From Nocardioides marinus (GTDB taxonomy: Bacteria; Pseudomonadota; Alphaproteobacteria; Rhodobacterales; Rhodobacteraceae), in contig JAHVJD010000001.1 of NCBI GenBank assembly GCA_019801415.1, positions 1 to 64,000 on the forward strand: a stretch of 64,000 bases of DNA, read 5' to 3'. A program made the position numbers and the translations under genes. The notes below the pieces were generated by a model that was not told where the DNA came from, ran no database searches, and saw nothing but the letters and a program-made list of their open reading frames with translations. Positions 16,132 through 25,964 of the stretch are shown here, piece by piece. How positions within the stretch are numbered: position 1 is the stretch's first letter; each line of letters opens with the position of its first letter.

Positions 16132-17325
16132 TCAGCGGAAGCGCAGGGTTTCGTTCTTACCGTCGCGAACTTCGATCTCGCGGTAAGATCCAGCGCTTTC
16201 ACCCGGGCCGATCAGCTCAACACCAGTGGCGCCCTGATAATCGATCTCGCCACCGTTGGCGAGGATCTCCAGAGCCTTGCCGAGTTCGCCGGGGTTGATC
16301 GGCTCGCCGGGGGCGTTGGCCACATCAAGGATCTTGCCAACATAGTCGGACGGTTCGGTGGAGTTTGCAGCCTGCATGGCCAGCAGGAGCAGCGCCGCCG
16401 CGTCATAGGATTCCGACGAATAGGCCGAAGTACCGTCAAAGCCGACTTCCTTTGCCATTTCGGCAAAGATTTCAGCACCTTTGCTGTCGGAACCGGCGAT
16501 CTGACCGAAAGAACCGTCCAGATCGGGACCGATATTCTTGGGCAGGGATTCACCAATCATGCCGTCGGGCAGACCGAAGGTGTCAAAGGCACCGCTGTCC
16601 AGCGCTCCCTGGATGATGCCCAGACCACCCTGATCCAGGTAGCCCGCAACGACCAGAACATCACCGCCGGCAGATGCCAGGGCGCCGACTTCGGCGGAGT
16701 AGTCGCCTTTGCCGTCTTCATGCGCGGTCACGATGGTGACGGTGCCACCCGCGGCTTCGAACGCCGACTGGATCGAGTCCGCCAGACCTTTGCCGTAGTC
16801 GTTGTTGGTGTAGGTCAGCGCGATCGACTCGACGCCGCGGTCCTTCAGGATTTCCGCCATGATCTCGCCCTGACGTGCGTCGGACGGGGTGGTGCGGAAA
16901 AACAGGCCGTTGTCTTCCATCGAGGTCAAGCCGGGAGAGCTTGCCGAGGGAGAGATCATCACCATGCCATTTGGCAGCGCAACGTTCTGAAGCACGGCGC
17001 CGGTCACGCCGGAGCAGTCACCGCCGATGATGCCGCTCACACCTTCAGCCAGCAGTTTTTCAGCGTTGGCGGTCGCAAGGCCGTTATCGATGCAGCCGGT
17101 ATCTGCCCGCACGGGGGTTACCTTTGCACCATCCAGGAGCTTGCCGGATTCGGTGACTTCTTCCATCGCCATTTCGGCGCCTTGCGCCATGGACGGCGTC
17201 AGCGATTCGATGGGCCCGGTAAAGCCGAACAGAACGCCCAGTTTCACTTCCTTGGCGTGGCCATCGGCAAACGCGGTGCCTGCGGTCAATGCGGCAGCGG
17301 CCGTGGCCATCAGCAGCTTTTTCAT
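16132..17325 (-). CDS. livJ: Branched-chain amino acid ABC transporter substrate-binding protein
   Basis: 397 residues. A Sec signal peptide (KKLLMATAAAALTAGTAFA) is followed by a periplasmic-binding type I fold with LivJ/LivK features: VKLGVLFGFTGPIES, IGGDCSGVTGAV, ALTYTNNDYGKG. It is first in the minus-strand operon with a good GAGGGAG ribosome binding site. The exact ligand (leucine/isoleucine/valine or another small amide) cannot be set from sequence. Confidence 0.92.
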   Translation of the reverse strand: MKKLLMATAAAALTAGTAFADGHAKEVKLGVLFGFTGPIESLTPSMAQGAEMAMEEVTESGKLLDGAKVTPVRADTGCIDNGLATANAEKLLAEGVSGIIGGDCSGVTGAVLQNVALPNGMVMISPSASSPGLTSMEDNGLFFRTTPSDARQGEIMAEILKDRGVESIALTYTNNDYGKGLADSIQSAFEAAGGTVTIVTAHEDGKGDYSAEVGALASAGGDVLVVAGYLDQGGLGIIQGALDSGAFDTFGLPDGMIGESLPKNIGPDLDGSFGQIAGSDSKGAEIFAEMAKEVGFDGTSAYSSESYDAAALLLLAMQAANSTEPSDYVGKILDVANAPGEPINPGELGKALEILANGGEIDYQGATGVELIGPGESAGSYREIEVRDGKNETLRFR

Positions 17326-17512
17326 TTGAGTACTCCCTCATCTTGGAACAAAATGTTCACATCGGACCCTAGGCATGCCGGAAAAAAAAGAAAAGTCTTA
17401 TTGACCGGCTTCATAGTCCCAAGATCGTCCTTGGTGCGCTGGCCCTCCGTCAGTTCCCCTGAGACAGCGCCGCTTGGCTCTACAGCGGAAACGGCAGAAG
17501 GAAAAGTTGGAA

Positions 17513-18616
17513 ATGCGTCAAAAAGCGGCATTCATGGCGATCTTACTGGTGTTTCTGGCTTTTTTCAGGGGCGTTCAGGCGGAGACACTGCCGAGCAGTC
17601 TTGGCCCGCTCAAAGTCACGCGGGTTGCCGAGGGTTTTGATGTCCCGTGGGCGATCGCGTTCCTGCCCCAAGGTGGGTTTCTCGTGTCGGAACGGGACGG
17701 TCAGCTCTGGGTGGTCAGGGATGGTCAGAAGCAGGCCGTGAAAGGGATCCCCAAGGTGGCCGCCGAAGGGCAGGGCGGTCTTCTGGACGTGATGGTGCCA
17801 CGGGATTTTTCGGACAGCCGCGAAATCTTCCTCACCTACAGCAAGAGACAGGGGCGCGGTCTTGGCACGGCCTTGGCGGTTGGACGGCTCAGCGCCGACT
17901 ACACGCGGCTGACAGAGGTGCGGCAGCTGTTCGAGGCAGCGCCGGGTGCCACGGGCGGACGCCACTTTGGCGCGCGTGTTGTGGAAGCGCCCGACGGGCA
18001 TTTGTTCGTGTCCCTGGGTGAGCGGGGTGACCGGCCCAGCGCCCAGAACCTTCGTTTGCATCAGGGCTCCGTCGTGCGCATCGCGCGGGATGGATCTGTT
18101 CCGGCGGGAAATCCGTTTGCCGCCCGCGACGATGCCCAGCCGGAAATCTGGTCCTATGGCCATCGAAACCCGCAGGGAATGGCGTTCGACTTGCAGGGTA
18201 ACCTATGGGTTGCGGAGCACGGCGCGCGGGGTGGGGACGAGGTGAACCGCATCCGTCGCGGCGCAAATTACGGCTGGCCCGTGATTTCTTACGGCCGTCA
18301 CTATTCGGGGCGCAAAATCGGCGAGGGAACCGAGAAGCCCGGTATGGAGCAGCCCGAATGGTATTGGGATCCGTCCATCGCGCCATCGGGCATGATGATA
18401 TACTCGGGAACGATGTGGCCGCAGTGGCGCGGCGACATCTTCGTGGGGTCGCTGAAGTTTGATTACATCTCGCGCCTTTCAGGGGCACCTCTGAAAGAGG
18501 TCGAACAACTGAAAAGCGCGCAGACAGGTCGCATTCGCGACGTCCAGGAGGCGCCGGACGGTAGCATCTGGTTCGCTTCCGAGACCGAAGGGGCCGTGTT
18601 TCGCCTCTCCCGCTGA
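17513..18616 (+). CDS. PQQ-dependent aldose sugar dehydrogenase (Asd/YliI family)
   Basis: 367 residues from ATG 17513 (AAGGAA upstream; signal peptide MRQKAAFMAILLVFLAFFRG). The mature part is a six-bladed soluble GSDH beta-propeller, with family motifs GFDVPWAIAFLP, YGHRNPQGMAFD, EHGARGGDEVNRI and NYGWPVISYG. Family members oxidise aldoses to lactones in the periplasm using PQQ; no pqq genes are in the window. The gene diverges from livJ and its end is 6 bp from the convergent regulator gene. Confidence 0.87.
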   Translation: MRQKAAFMAILLVFLAFFRGVQAETLPSSLGPLKVTRVAEGFDVPWAIAFLPQGGFLVSERDGQLWVVRDGQKQAVKGIPKVAAEGQGGLLDVMVPRDFSDSREIFLTYSKRQGRGLGTALAVGRLSADYTRLTEVRQLFEAAPGATGGRHFGARVVEAPDGHLFVSLGERGDRPSAQNLRLHQGSVVRIARDGSVPAGNPFAARDDAQPEIWSYGHRNPQGMAFDLQGNLWVAEHGARGGDEVNRIRRGANYGWPVISYGRHYSGRKIGEGTEKPGMEQPEWYWDPSIAPSGMMIYSGTMWPQWRGDIFVGSLKFDYISRLSGAPLKEVEQLKSAQTGRIRDVQEAPDGSIWFASETEGAVFRLSR

Positions 18617-18622
18617 AGAGTA

Positions 18623-19633
18623 TCAGCCTTTCTGTGCTGCCGCCGCGGCCTTGCTGCCCCGCTCCCGGTAGGGGGTCGTGTCGTAATGAGCGCGGTAGCA
18701 TTTCGAGAAATGCGACGGCGAGGCAAAGCCACAGGCGAGAGCCACGTTGATCACGCTCATGTCCGTCTGCATCAGCAGGTTGCGGGCCTTCTGCAACCGC
18801 AGTTCCATGTAGTAGCGTTTGGGCGAGCGGTTGAGGTAACGACGGAAGAGACGTTCCAGCTGCCGGGTGGACATTCCAACATCCTGCGCAAGGATCGACG
18901 GGCTGATCGGCTCCTCGATATTGGCTTCCATCATCTGAATGACCTGGGACAGTTTGGGGTGACGCACGCCGATGCGGGTCGGAATTGACAGGCGTTGCGT
19001 GTCCTGGTCGGTGCGGATCGAGGAATAGATCAGCTGGTCCGCCACCGCATTCGCCAGATCTTCCCCGTGGTCATTCGCAATGAGCTTGAGCATCAGGTCG
19101 ATCGAGGAGGTTCCGCCGGCCGTCGACAGCCGGTTGCCGTCGATTACGAAGACGGACTTGCTGAGTTCGACTTCGTCAAACTCCTCCGCGAAACTGTCGG
19201 CATTTTCCCAGTGGATGGTCGCGCGTTTTCCGTCCAGCAACCCGGCCTTGGCGAGGACGTAGGACGCCGTGCACAAGCCGCCGATGGTCAGCCCCTTGCG
19301 CGCCTCCCGGCGCAGCCAGGACAGCAGTTTCTTGCTCGTTGCTTCCTGCACGTCGATGCCGGAGCAAAGAATCATCACGTCGTCGCGATGCAGCTCTGAA
19401 AGGTCGCTATCGAGGCTGAAAGTCGTTCCCGCAGAACATGTTACGGTGTCGCCTCCTTCGCCGATCAGGGTCCAGGAATACGCCTCGCCACCGGCCATGC
19501 GGTTGGCAATACGAAGACATTCCACTGCGGAGGCATAAGAAAGCATGGTGAATTTATCGAGAAGCACGAAGACAAACCGCTTGGGCTGGTCACAATCGTG
19601 TCTGGAATCAGCAGGCTTGCGTTGCGTCTGCAT
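18623..19633 (-). CDS. GlxA-family transcriptional regulator (DJ-1/PfpI plus AraC HTH)
   Basis: 336 residues. Residues about 18-190 form a DJ-1/PfpI-like domain with the nucleophile-region sequence GGLCTASYVLAKAG, and residues about 225-325 an AraC double HTH (AQDVGMSTRQLERLFRRYL; ALACGFASPSHFSKCY). The arrangement and wording are close to GbdR/CdhR regulators of glycine betaine and carnitine catabolism, which activate sigma-70 promoters. No target gene adjoins it; the divergent neighbour is DAHP synthase. A role in methylated-amine control is inference only. Confidence 0.85.
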   Translation of the reverse strand: MQTQRKPADSRHDCDQPKRFVFVLLDKFTMLSYASAVECLRIANRMAGGEAYSWTLIGEGGDTVTCSAGTTFSLDSDLSELHRDDVMILCSGIDVQEATSKKLLSWLRREARKGLTIGGLCTASYVLAKAGLLDGKRATIHWENADSFAEEFDEVELSKSVFVIDGNRLSTAGGTSSIDLMLKLIANDHGEDLANAVADQLIYSSIRTDQDTQRLSIPTRIGVRHPKLSQVIQMMEANIEEPISPSILAQDVGMSTRQLERLFRRYLNRSPKRYYMELRLQKARNLLMQTDMSVINVALACGFASPSHFSKCYRAHYDTTPYRERGSKAAAAAQKG

Positions 19634-19813
19634 GGCGAGCGTCCTTCAAGAAACAAGTAGGGCCGCGGTGTGACGCCGCGGCAGGTCGGAAGACCGTGCT
19701 CACAGCTTGTTGTTCGGGTCAAGTCTCGGCAATTCTAAACTGGTCAGCCGGCCGCGGATTTCGTATAGATGCCCCCCAATATACATTTAGGTCCACTTCA
19801 GCGGAGTAAAGTC

Positions 19814-21184
19814 ATGAGCGAATGGCAAAAAACGGGCTGGCGCCAGAAACCGCGGGTGCAGATGCCGGACTATACGGATGCGGCGGCGCTGTCCGCAGTC
19901 GAGGCCCAGCTTGCCAACTTTCCGCCGCTGGTATTTGCAGGCGAGGCACGTCGGCTCAAACAGCACCTAGCGGCCGCAGGCCGCGGCGAGGCGTTCCTTC
20001 TGCAGGGCGGCGATTGTGCCGAAAGCTTTGACCAGTTCAGTGCTGACGCCATTCGCGACACTTTCAAAGTGATGCTTCAGATGGCGATGGTGCTCACCTA
20101 TGGCGCCAAGGTGCCGGTGATCAAGGTGGGCCGCATGGCGGGGCAGTTCGCCAAGCCGCGCAGTGCGCCGACCGAGACCATTAATGGCGTGGAGCTGCCC
20201 AGCTACCGCGGGGACATCATCAATGACCTCGCTTTCACGCCCGAGGCGCGCACTCCGAACCCGCAGAAGATGCTGCAGGCCTATACGCAGGCCGCGGCTA
20301 CGGTGAACCTGTTGCGGGCCTTCTCGACCGGCGGTTTTGCCGACATGAGCCGGGTCCATGCCTGGACGTTGGGTTTCACCGATGAACAGGAAGTGCAGAA
20401 ATACAGCGAGATCGCGAGCCGTATCCAGGACTCCATTGATTTCATGCGCGCGGCCGGCATCAACGCCGAGACCACGCATGAGTTCTCCAGCGTCGAATTC
20501 TACACCAGCCATGAAGGGCTGTTGCTGGAATACGAAGAAGCGCTCACCCGTCTCGATTCCACGTCCGGAAAATGGTTGGCCGGCTCCGGTCACATGATCT
20601 GGATTGGCGATCGGACCCGACAGCCGGACGGTGCCCATGTGGAATTCTGCCGCGGCGTCCTGAACCCGATCGGTCTGAAATGTGGCCCGACCACCACCGC
20701 CGAGGATCTGAAGGTTCTGATGGCCAAGCTGAACCCGGAGAATGAAGAGGGTAAACTGACGTTGATCGCCCGCTTCGGCGCAGGCAAGGCGGGTGAGCAT
20801 CTGCCGCGACTGATCAAAGCCGTTCAGGAGGAAGGTGCCAATGTGACGTGGGTATGCGATCCCATGCACGGCAACACGATCAAGTCGTCCACCGGCTACA
20901 AGACGCGTCCGTTTGACAGCGTCCTGCGCGAAGTTCGGGACTTCTTTGGCGTGCACAGTGCCGAGGGTACAATTCCGGGTGGCGTGCACTTTGAAATGAC
21001 GGGTCAGGACGTGACCGAATGCACGGGCGGCGTGCGTGCGGTGACCGAAGAAGACCTTAGCGACCGTTATCACACGGCTTGCGATCCGCGTCTGAACGCC
21101 AGCCAGTCTCTGGAGCTTGCCTTCCTAGTGGCCGAGGAACTGTCGAGCCTGCGCGCAACCCAGAAGGCGCGGCAGGCCGGTTGA
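19814..21184 (+). CDS. Class II (plant-type) 3-deoxy-7-phosphoheptulonate synthase
   Basis: 456 residues from ATG 19814, preceded by GGAG. It joins phosphoenolpyruvate and erythrose 4-phosphate to open the shikimate pathway. Class II marks include [17 protein letters not shown] (metal-binding Cys), [41 protein letters not shown] and [15 protein letters not shown]. Class II enzymes are the usual type in alphaproteobacteria. It is a single gene followed by two hairpins; aroQ of the same pathway is elsewhere in the window at 47.5 kb. Confidence 0.95.
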   Translation: MSEWQKTGWRQKPRVQMPDYTDAAALSAVEAQLANFPPLVFAGEARRLKQHLAAAGRGEAFLLQGGDCAESFDQFSADAIRDTFKVMLQMAMVLTYGAKVPVIKVGRMAGQFAKPRSAPTETINGVELPSYRGDIINDLAFTPEARTPNPQKMLQAYTQAAATVNLLRAFSTGGFADMSRVHAWTLGFTDEQEVQKYSEIASRIQDSIDFMRAAGINAETTHEFSSVEFYTSHEGLLLEYEEALTRLDSTSGKWLAGSGHMIWIGDRTRQPDGAHVEFCRGVLNPIGLKCGPTTTAEDLKVLMAKLNPENEEGKLTLIARFGAGKAGEHLPRLIKAVQEEGANVTWVCDPMHGNTIKSSTGYKTRPFDSVLREVRDFFGVHSAEGTIPGGVHFEMTGQDVTECTGGVRAVTEEDLSDRYHTACDPRLNASQSLELAFLVAEELSSLRATQKARQAG

Positions 21185-21195
21185 CGGCAGGCGCG

Positions 21196-21230
21196 ATGTC
21201 CGCCGCGTCCTTCCGGACGTGGCGGGACAT
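21196..21230 (+). terminator. Hairpin after DAHP synthase gene
   Basis: Long imperfect stem from ATGTCC (21196) to GGGACAT (ending 21230) with a 4-nt loop, 12 bp after the stop codon. No T-run follows. Confidence 0.6.
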
Positions 21231-21251
21231 GCAGCCGACAGAGGGTTGAAG

Positions 21252-21285
21252 AAAAAAGCGCCCCGTGGACAGATCCGCGGGGCGC
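21252..21285 (-). terminator. Intrinsic terminator for the PAS-domain gene
   Basis: GCGCCCC (21258-21264) pairs with GGGGCGC (21279-21285); on the minus strand six T residues follow. It lies about 180 bp beyond the PAS gene stop, with no gene between. Confidence 0.8.
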
Positions 21286-21462
21286 AGTACGTTTCAATCG
21301 CTATAACCGTAGACTTGAAAATCAAATTGAGTGCCGAAATGAACGTCAAATCGCGCACGTCCCGGTTCGGCGTTCCCGATCCAGTGGCTTAGACGATTTC
21401 GGTGTTCGGCGCTCCGGGGTGTCGACTTGGTTCGCCACCCCGAGCGGATCACAAGGTTTGTG

Positions 21463-22296
21463 TCAATCGCGGCTGACAACCAGCCGAAGATGTGGCGCTT
21501 TCCTGGAAGGGCGCCCTTGAGCGTCGGCCTTGGCCCCGCCAGAGGGTGCTGCTGACCGGCGGCTGCGTTCCAGCAGCGCCTTGGCTTCGTCAAGGATCGA
21601 GCGTTCATGCTTGAAACGGGCCTGAACCTCTTCGAAGCCTTCGTTCGGGCTATTGATATCCGCTGGTTGCCGCTCGCCCTCAGTCCGCGATTTTGCCTTG
21701 AATTCCGGCGATGCGGTCTCCGCAGAAGCGTCGGTGACGGCGCGCATTTCAATGGATGTGATGGAAAAACGCTGGGATGTGACCGTGGCGCCTTCGTCGG
21801 CGACCAGAACACCCAGAACCCGGCTGATGTCCCCCAGATCGCTGCGCAGCGGCAGCAACAGCATCCGTGCACTCCGCGGAATGCGCAGGCGGGGGGCTTC
21901 GATCTGAAGGCCCAGCTCAACAATGGCGGGCGTTTCGAACATGTGCTCCATCGCCGAGCTGAGCTGTTTGCGCGCATCGGTGGTAAAGAAGGCGGTGGCG
22001 GGCATGCCGCGCACTTCCATGCCGACCAGTTCGTTCACGAAGGTGCCCGCCAGGCGAAACCGTGCAATTCCGGGGGCAATCCGTTCCAGGATGAAAGTGT
22101 TGCTGAGGATGTTTTCCAAGCCGCGCGGGTCAATCTGCGAGCGGCTGGGGACGTCGTCGCCTCGGCGCAGCGCGGTCCAATAGGCCTCGGCCTGGCGCAG
22201 GGGCGAAAGCGGCCCACCCTTGCGGAAACGGTTCATCGATACAACCTTTTTGTGGTTGCCGTCTGTCTTTGTTCCACTGCGGCTGCCAAACGTCAT
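21463..22296 (-). CDS. PAS_5-domain protein of unknown role
   Basis: 277 residues from ATG 22296, selected because AGAGG precedes it; the frame stays open 35 codons upstream. The first 160 residues match the alphaproteobacterial PAS_5 family (LSPLRQAEAYWTALRRGDDVPSRSQIDPRG ends a shared N-terminal element, shortened here to ALRRGDDVPSRSQIDPRG). The C-terminal third is charged, low in hydrophobics and probably disordered. No output domain is visible. A perfect CtrA-type box lies 131 bp upstream, so cell-cycle control is plausible. Confidence 0.75.
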   Translation of the reverse strand: MTFGSRSGTKTDGNHKKVVSMNRFRKGGPLSPLRQAEAYWTALRRGDDVPSRSQIDPRGLENILSNTFILERIAPGIARFRLAGTFVNELVGMEVRGMPATAFFTTDARKQLSSAMEHMFETPAIVELGLQIEAPRLRIPRSARMLLLPLRSDLGDISRVLGVLVADEGATVTSQRFSITSIEMRAVTDASAETASPEFKAKSRTEGERQPADINSPNEGFEEVQARFKHERSILDEAKALLERSRRSAAPSGGAKADAQGRPSRKAPHLRLVVSRD

Positions 22297-22426
22297 TTCA
22301 TTATCCTCTTGAACCCGGTCACTTCCTTTGCCCCCCGGCAGCTCAGGTGCTGCGTTAAGACTTAGGGCCGGCTTGGTTACCCTGAAGTTAAGATGACACA
22401 ATATAAATCAAATTTGGACTATTTCT

Positions 22427-22441
22427 TTAAGCAATGGTTAA
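22427..22441. promoter_or_regulatory. Perfect CtrA box, TTAA-N7-TTAA
   Basis: TTAA at 22427-22430 and TTAA at 22438-22441 with exactly 7 bp between, continuing as TTAACCAT on the minus strand, the preferred CtrA half-site. It lies between the divergent PAS_5 gene and yicC. CtrA itself is not in the window but its phosphodonor ChpT is. Confidence 0.65.
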
Positions 22442-22540
22442 CGCGCGCTGGTTTAGGGGAATTGCCTTTGATCTTGCGCCTCTGCGTGCCAAGGAAGTAG
22501 ACCAGTCCAACCGCGAGACAACACACGAGGGCTCAGTCCA

Positions 22541-23437
22541 ATGACTATCCGAAGCATGACCGCTTTCGCGTCCGCCCAAGGCAGCCTCGGGCCGCACAGC
22601 TGGACGTGGGAGCTTCGCTCTGTCAATGCCAAGGGGCTGGATCTGCGGCTCCGGGTTCCGGATTGGCTTGAGGGGCTGGAAGCCCATGTGCGCAAAATTC
22701 TGAGCCAGTCGCTGGCCAGAGGCAATGTTTCCCTGACGCTTCGCGTGTCCCGGACGGATGAAGGTGCCGGTGAGGTGCAAGTCAACGCAGCCTTGCTCCA
22801 ATCAGTGGTGCGAGCCTTGGCAGAGGCCGAGGATATCGCGAAGCAGAACCAGGTGAAGCTGGGCCCGACAACGGCGGCGGATCTGTTGGGGTTTCGCGGC
22901 GTTCTGGAGCAGGCGGCGGGTGAAGACGATCCCGCGCCGCTGGTTGCGCAGATGCAAACTGAGCTGGCCGATTTGGTCAAAGCGTTCATCGGCATGCGCG
23001 AAGGTGAGGGGGAAGCTCTTGCCCAAATCCTTAACGCGCAACTGGCGCAGGTCCAGGACCTGACCGAGCGCGCGGGGGCCGAAGCAGAGGACCGCAAGCT
23101 CCGTTTCGCCGAGACGATGAAGGCCAACCTGGCACGCGTCATGGACAATGCAGAGGGCGCCGATCCGGACCGCGTTGCGCAGGAGCTGGCGTTGATCGCG
23201 GTCAAGGCGGATGTGACGGAGGAACTGGACAGGTTGAATGCCCATGTCGCGGCGGCACGCGAACTCCTCCAGAAGGGGGGCGCGGTGGGGCGTCGTCTCG
23301 ATTTCCTGATGCAGGAATTCAATCGTGAGGCGAATACCCTCTGCTCGAAGGCACAGCACAGCGGCTTGACGGCGGTTGGGCTGGAGTTGAAAACCGTGAT
23401 CGACCAGATGCGCGAACAGGTGCAGAATATCGAATAG
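22541..23437 (+). CDS. yicC: YicC family endoribonuclease
   Basis: 298 residues, the usual YicC length (287 in E. coli). The start [10 protein letters not shown], the segment [19 protein letters not shown] and the end [21 protein letters not shown] are family hallmarks. YicC proteins are cytoplasmic RNases that affect small-RNA stability in E. coli. It leads a yicC-gmk-gamma carbonic anhydrase unit (17 bp to gmk); yicC-gmk linkage is common in alphaproteobacteria. Confidence 0.93.
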   Translation: MTIRSMTAFASAQGSLGPHSWTWELRSVNAKGLDLRLRVPDWLEGLEAHVRKILSQSLARGNVSLTLRVSRTDEGAGEVQVNAALLQSVVRALAEAEDIAKQNQVKLGPTTAADLLGFRGVLEQAAGEDDPAPLVAQMQTELADLVKAFIGMREGEGEALAQILNAQLAQVQDLTERAGAEAEDRKLRFAETMKANLARVMDNAEGADPDRVAQELALIAVKADVTEELDRLNAHVAAARELLQKGGAVGRRLDFLMQEFNREANTLCSKAQHSGLTAVGLELKTVIDQMREQVQNIE

Positions 23438-23454
23438 ACATAAGGAGTGCCAAA

Positions 23455-24096
23455 ATGGCGGATCGCCGTGGCCTTTTGATCATCCTCTCCTCTCCCTCGG
23501 GAGCGGGCAAATCTACCTTGGCCCGGCGTTTGATGGCCTGGGATCCGGGGTTGAAGTTTTCAGTCTCGGCGACGACGCGGGCGCCCCGACCCGGTGAGGA
23601 ACACGGGCGCGAATATTACTTCCTGTCGGAAGACGAGTTCAAACAGCAGGTTGCCAAAGGCGAAATGCTGGAACATGCGCATGTCTTCGGCAATTTCTAC
23701 GGCTCGCCTGCCGGCCCGGTCCGTGACACCATCGAGGCGGGGCAGGACGTTTTGTTCGACGTTGATTGGCAGGGGGAAATTCAGATCCGCAATTCGGATC
23801 TTGGCAAGCATGCGCTCTCCATCTTCATTCTTCCGCCCTCCATCACGGAACTGCGCCGTCGGCTGGAAACGCGTGCGCAAGACAGCGATGAGGTGATCTC
23901 CAAGCGGATGATGAAAAGCTGGGACGAGATCAGCCATTGGGGATACTATGACTATGTGCTGATCAACGACGATCTCGATGAAACCGAGGCAAAGCTGAAA
24001 ACCATCGTCGAGGCGGAACGCATGCGCCGCATCCAGCAGCCCAGATTGCAGGATCATGTACGAGCGCTGCAAACACAGTTCGAGGAGCAGTCATGA
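23455..24096 (+). CDS. gmk: Guanylate kinase
   Basis: 213 residues. P-loop SPSGAGKST (about residues 13-21), followed by the GMP-binding stretch [20 protein letters not shown], and the lid region. It phosphorylates GMP and dGMP to the diphosphates in the cytoplasm. It overlaps the next gene by 4 nt (ATGA). Confidence 0.97.
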   Translation: MADRRGLLIILSSPSGAGKSTLARRLMAWDPGLKFSVSATTRAPRPGEEHGREYYFLSEDEFKQQVAKGEMLEHAHVFGNFYGSPAGPVRDTIEAGQDVLFDVDWQGEIQIRNSDLGKHALSIFILPPSITELRRRLETRAQDSDEVISKRMMKSWDEISHWGYYDYVLINDDLDETEAKLKTIVEAERMRRIQQPRLQDHVRALQTQFEEQS

Positions 24097-24614
24097 CGCT
24101 TTATGCCTTGGGAGATGCCCGCCCGCAGATACATGAAGACACCTGGGTGGCCCCGGATGCCAATCTGGTTGGCAAGGTGGTGCTGGAAGCCGGCGCCTCT
24201 GTCTGGTTCGGCGTCACCATTCGGGCTGACCACGAGGAAATCCGCATCTGCGAAGGCAGCAACGTTCAGGAAAACGTGGTGATGCATATCGATGCCGGCT
24301 ATCCGCTCACGGTTGGTCGCAACTGCACCATCGGGCACAAGGCGATGCTGCATGGGTGCACCATCGGTGAAAACACGCTGGTGGGCATGGGGGCGACAAT
24401 CCTGAATGGCGCGAAGATCGGCAGGAATTGTCTGATCGGGGCAGGTGCGCTGATTACCGAAAACAAGGAGATTCCCGACAACTCTCTGGTCATGGGCAGC
24501 CCCGGCAAAGTGGTGAGGGAGGTTGATCAGGCCTTGGCTGAGAAGCTCACCCAAAGTGCGTTGCATTATCAGGACAACATGCGGCGGTTTCGTGATGAAT
24601 TGCGCGCCCTCTAG
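24093..24614 (+). CDS. Gamma-class carbonic anhydrase-like protein
   Basis: 173 residues forming a left-handed beta-helix of hexapeptide repeats. Putative metal ligands are present in NVVMHIDAG (His), [12 protein letters not shown] (two His). Family members (YrdA/PaaY/CaiE-like) include true zinc carbonic anhydrases and CoA thioesterases, so the reaction is unsure. It is translationally coupled to gmk. Confidence 0.88.
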   Translation: MTLYALGDARPQIHEDTWVAPDANLVGKVVLEAGASVWFGVTIRADHEEIRICEGSNVQENVVMHIDAGYPLTVGRNCTIGHKAMLHGCTIGENTLVGMGATILNGAKIGRNCLIGAGALITENKEIPDNSLVMGSPGKVVREVDQALAEKLTQSALHYQDNMRRFRDELRAL

Positions 24615-24709
24615 CGTGTCCAAGCGCCTGCGCGCGGGCTGAACTGCGTTGCCATACCAGTTTTACATGGCAGCGCTAATCAGACCGGACCTTCACTTCC
24701 GGGGATCCG

Positions 24710-25750
24710 ATGACACCTGAAATCATAGATGGCTTTCTGGCAGCAATCCCGCATCCGGCGGTTCTGGTTGACCAGACCGAGCGCTTTATTGCCGTGAACG
24801 CAGAGGCTTGCGCCCTGTTGGGTGGTGACGTCAAGGGGCGGCACTTCGCCACCATTCTGCGCCAGCCCAGCGTTGCGACCGCTGTCGAAAACTGCCTTCG
24901 GGACCGGGCTCCGCGCAAGGCGCGCCACCTGTCGAATGACGGGGCGCAAGACACGACGTTTACCGTCAACCTGCGCTATGTGCCCCAGGTCGGTGCGGTG
25001 AATGGCGGCGCGGTGCTGATCTGTTTCGAGGACATCACCGAACGCGAGCAAGCGGCCCAGATGCGGCGCGACTTCGTGGCGAATGTCAGCCATGAGCTGC
25101 GCACACCGTTGACGGCACTGATCGGATTCATCGAGACGCTCCGGGGGCCTGCGCGAGACGACAGCGCAGCCCGTGACCGTTTCCTGGAGATCATGGAGGG
25201 TGAAGCCAGTCGGATGAATCGGCTGGTGGGGGACCTGTTGTCCTTGAACCGGGTGGAAAGCGAAGAGCGGGTCAGACCCAAGGCCCAGGTTGATCTTGCA
25301 TCCCACCTCAGTTCCACCCTGAAGACACTTTCGCCGGTCGCCAAGGCAGGCGGTGTAGACCTGGAGCTGGAGACACCGGAAATCTGTCCGCCGATCACAG
25401 GTGATCCAGACCAGCTTCAACAGGTCTTCACCAACCTGGTCGAAAACGCGATCAAGTATGGTGGAGACCGGGTTCGGGTTTCGCTGAGTTTTTCCGACAG
25501 AGACCCGGCGGTGCGCGCTCCGGCTGCGCGCGTGCAGGTCATCGATAACGGGCCTGGAATTGACCCCGTTCACTTGCCGCGACTGACCGAGCGCTTCTAT
25601 CGCGCCGACAGTCACCGATCGCGGGAAAAGGGCGGCACGGGCTTGGGGCTCGCGATTGTGAAACACATCATCAATCGCCATCGCGGACGGCTGCGAGTTG
25701 AAAGCGAACTTGGGCGGGGCGCCACTTTCACAGTCATTCTTCCGCGATAA
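24710..25750 (+). CDS. phoR: Phosphate regulon sensor histidine kinase PhoR
   Basis: 346 residues. An N-terminal PAS domain (about 8-115) is followed by HisKA with the phospho-acceptor His128 in NVSHELRTPL and an HATPase_c domain with N box (NLVENAIKYGG), G1 (DNGPGIDP) and G2 (GGTGLGLAIVKHI). No N-terminal membrane anchor is visible, unlike E. coli PhoR, so it is probably cytosolic or held at the membrane by the Pst-PhoU complex. The phosphate transport operon and phoB follow. Confidence 0.93.
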   Translation: MTPEIIDGFLAAIPHPAVLVDQTERFIAVNAEACALLGGDVKGRHFATILRQPSVATAVENCLRDRAPRKARHLSNDGAQDTTFTVNLRYVPQVGAVNGGAVLICFEDITEREQAAQMRRDFVANVSHELRTPLTALIGFIETLRGPARDDSAARDRFLEIMEGEASRMNRLVGDLLSLNRVESEERVRPKAQVDLASHLSSTLKTLSPVAKAGGVDLELETPEICPPITGDPDQLQQVFTNLVENAIKYGGDRVRVSLSFSDRDPAVRAPAARVQVIDNGPGIDPVHLPRLTERFYRADSHRSREKGGTGLGLAIVKHIINRHRGRLRVESELGRGATFTVILPR

Positions 25751-25853
25751 GGTCCTCGGTTCCGCCAATGTGAGGAGCGGGGACGTCATCCGGCTTGCGG
25801 CTGTTGTCTGCCTGCCATGGGTTCATGTCAGTTTTTTTTCCTCTCGCGGCGGC

Positions 25854-25886
25854 TTTGTCATGTTACTGTTACATAGCCGTCACAAA
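25854..25886 (+). promoter_or_regulatory. Pho box upstream of pstS
   Basis: Three 11-bp steps resembling CTGTCAT repeats: TTGTCATGTTA, CTGTTACATAG, CCGTCACAAAA, ending about 80 bp before the pstS start. This is the expected PhoB binding site, so the pst operon should be induced by phosphate starvation. Confidence 0.75.
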
Positions 25887-25964
25887 AGCCTCATCAGCGG
25901 CTCTTAGGAGAGACGACAAGATCATCGTGGGGGTGATCGAACTTTGAAACTCATGGAGACACAG

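Noticed and set aside
15910-17640. 576-residue plus-strand frame opposite livG and livJ
   Set aside because: Antisense to two assigned genes and crossing their terminator; no motif.
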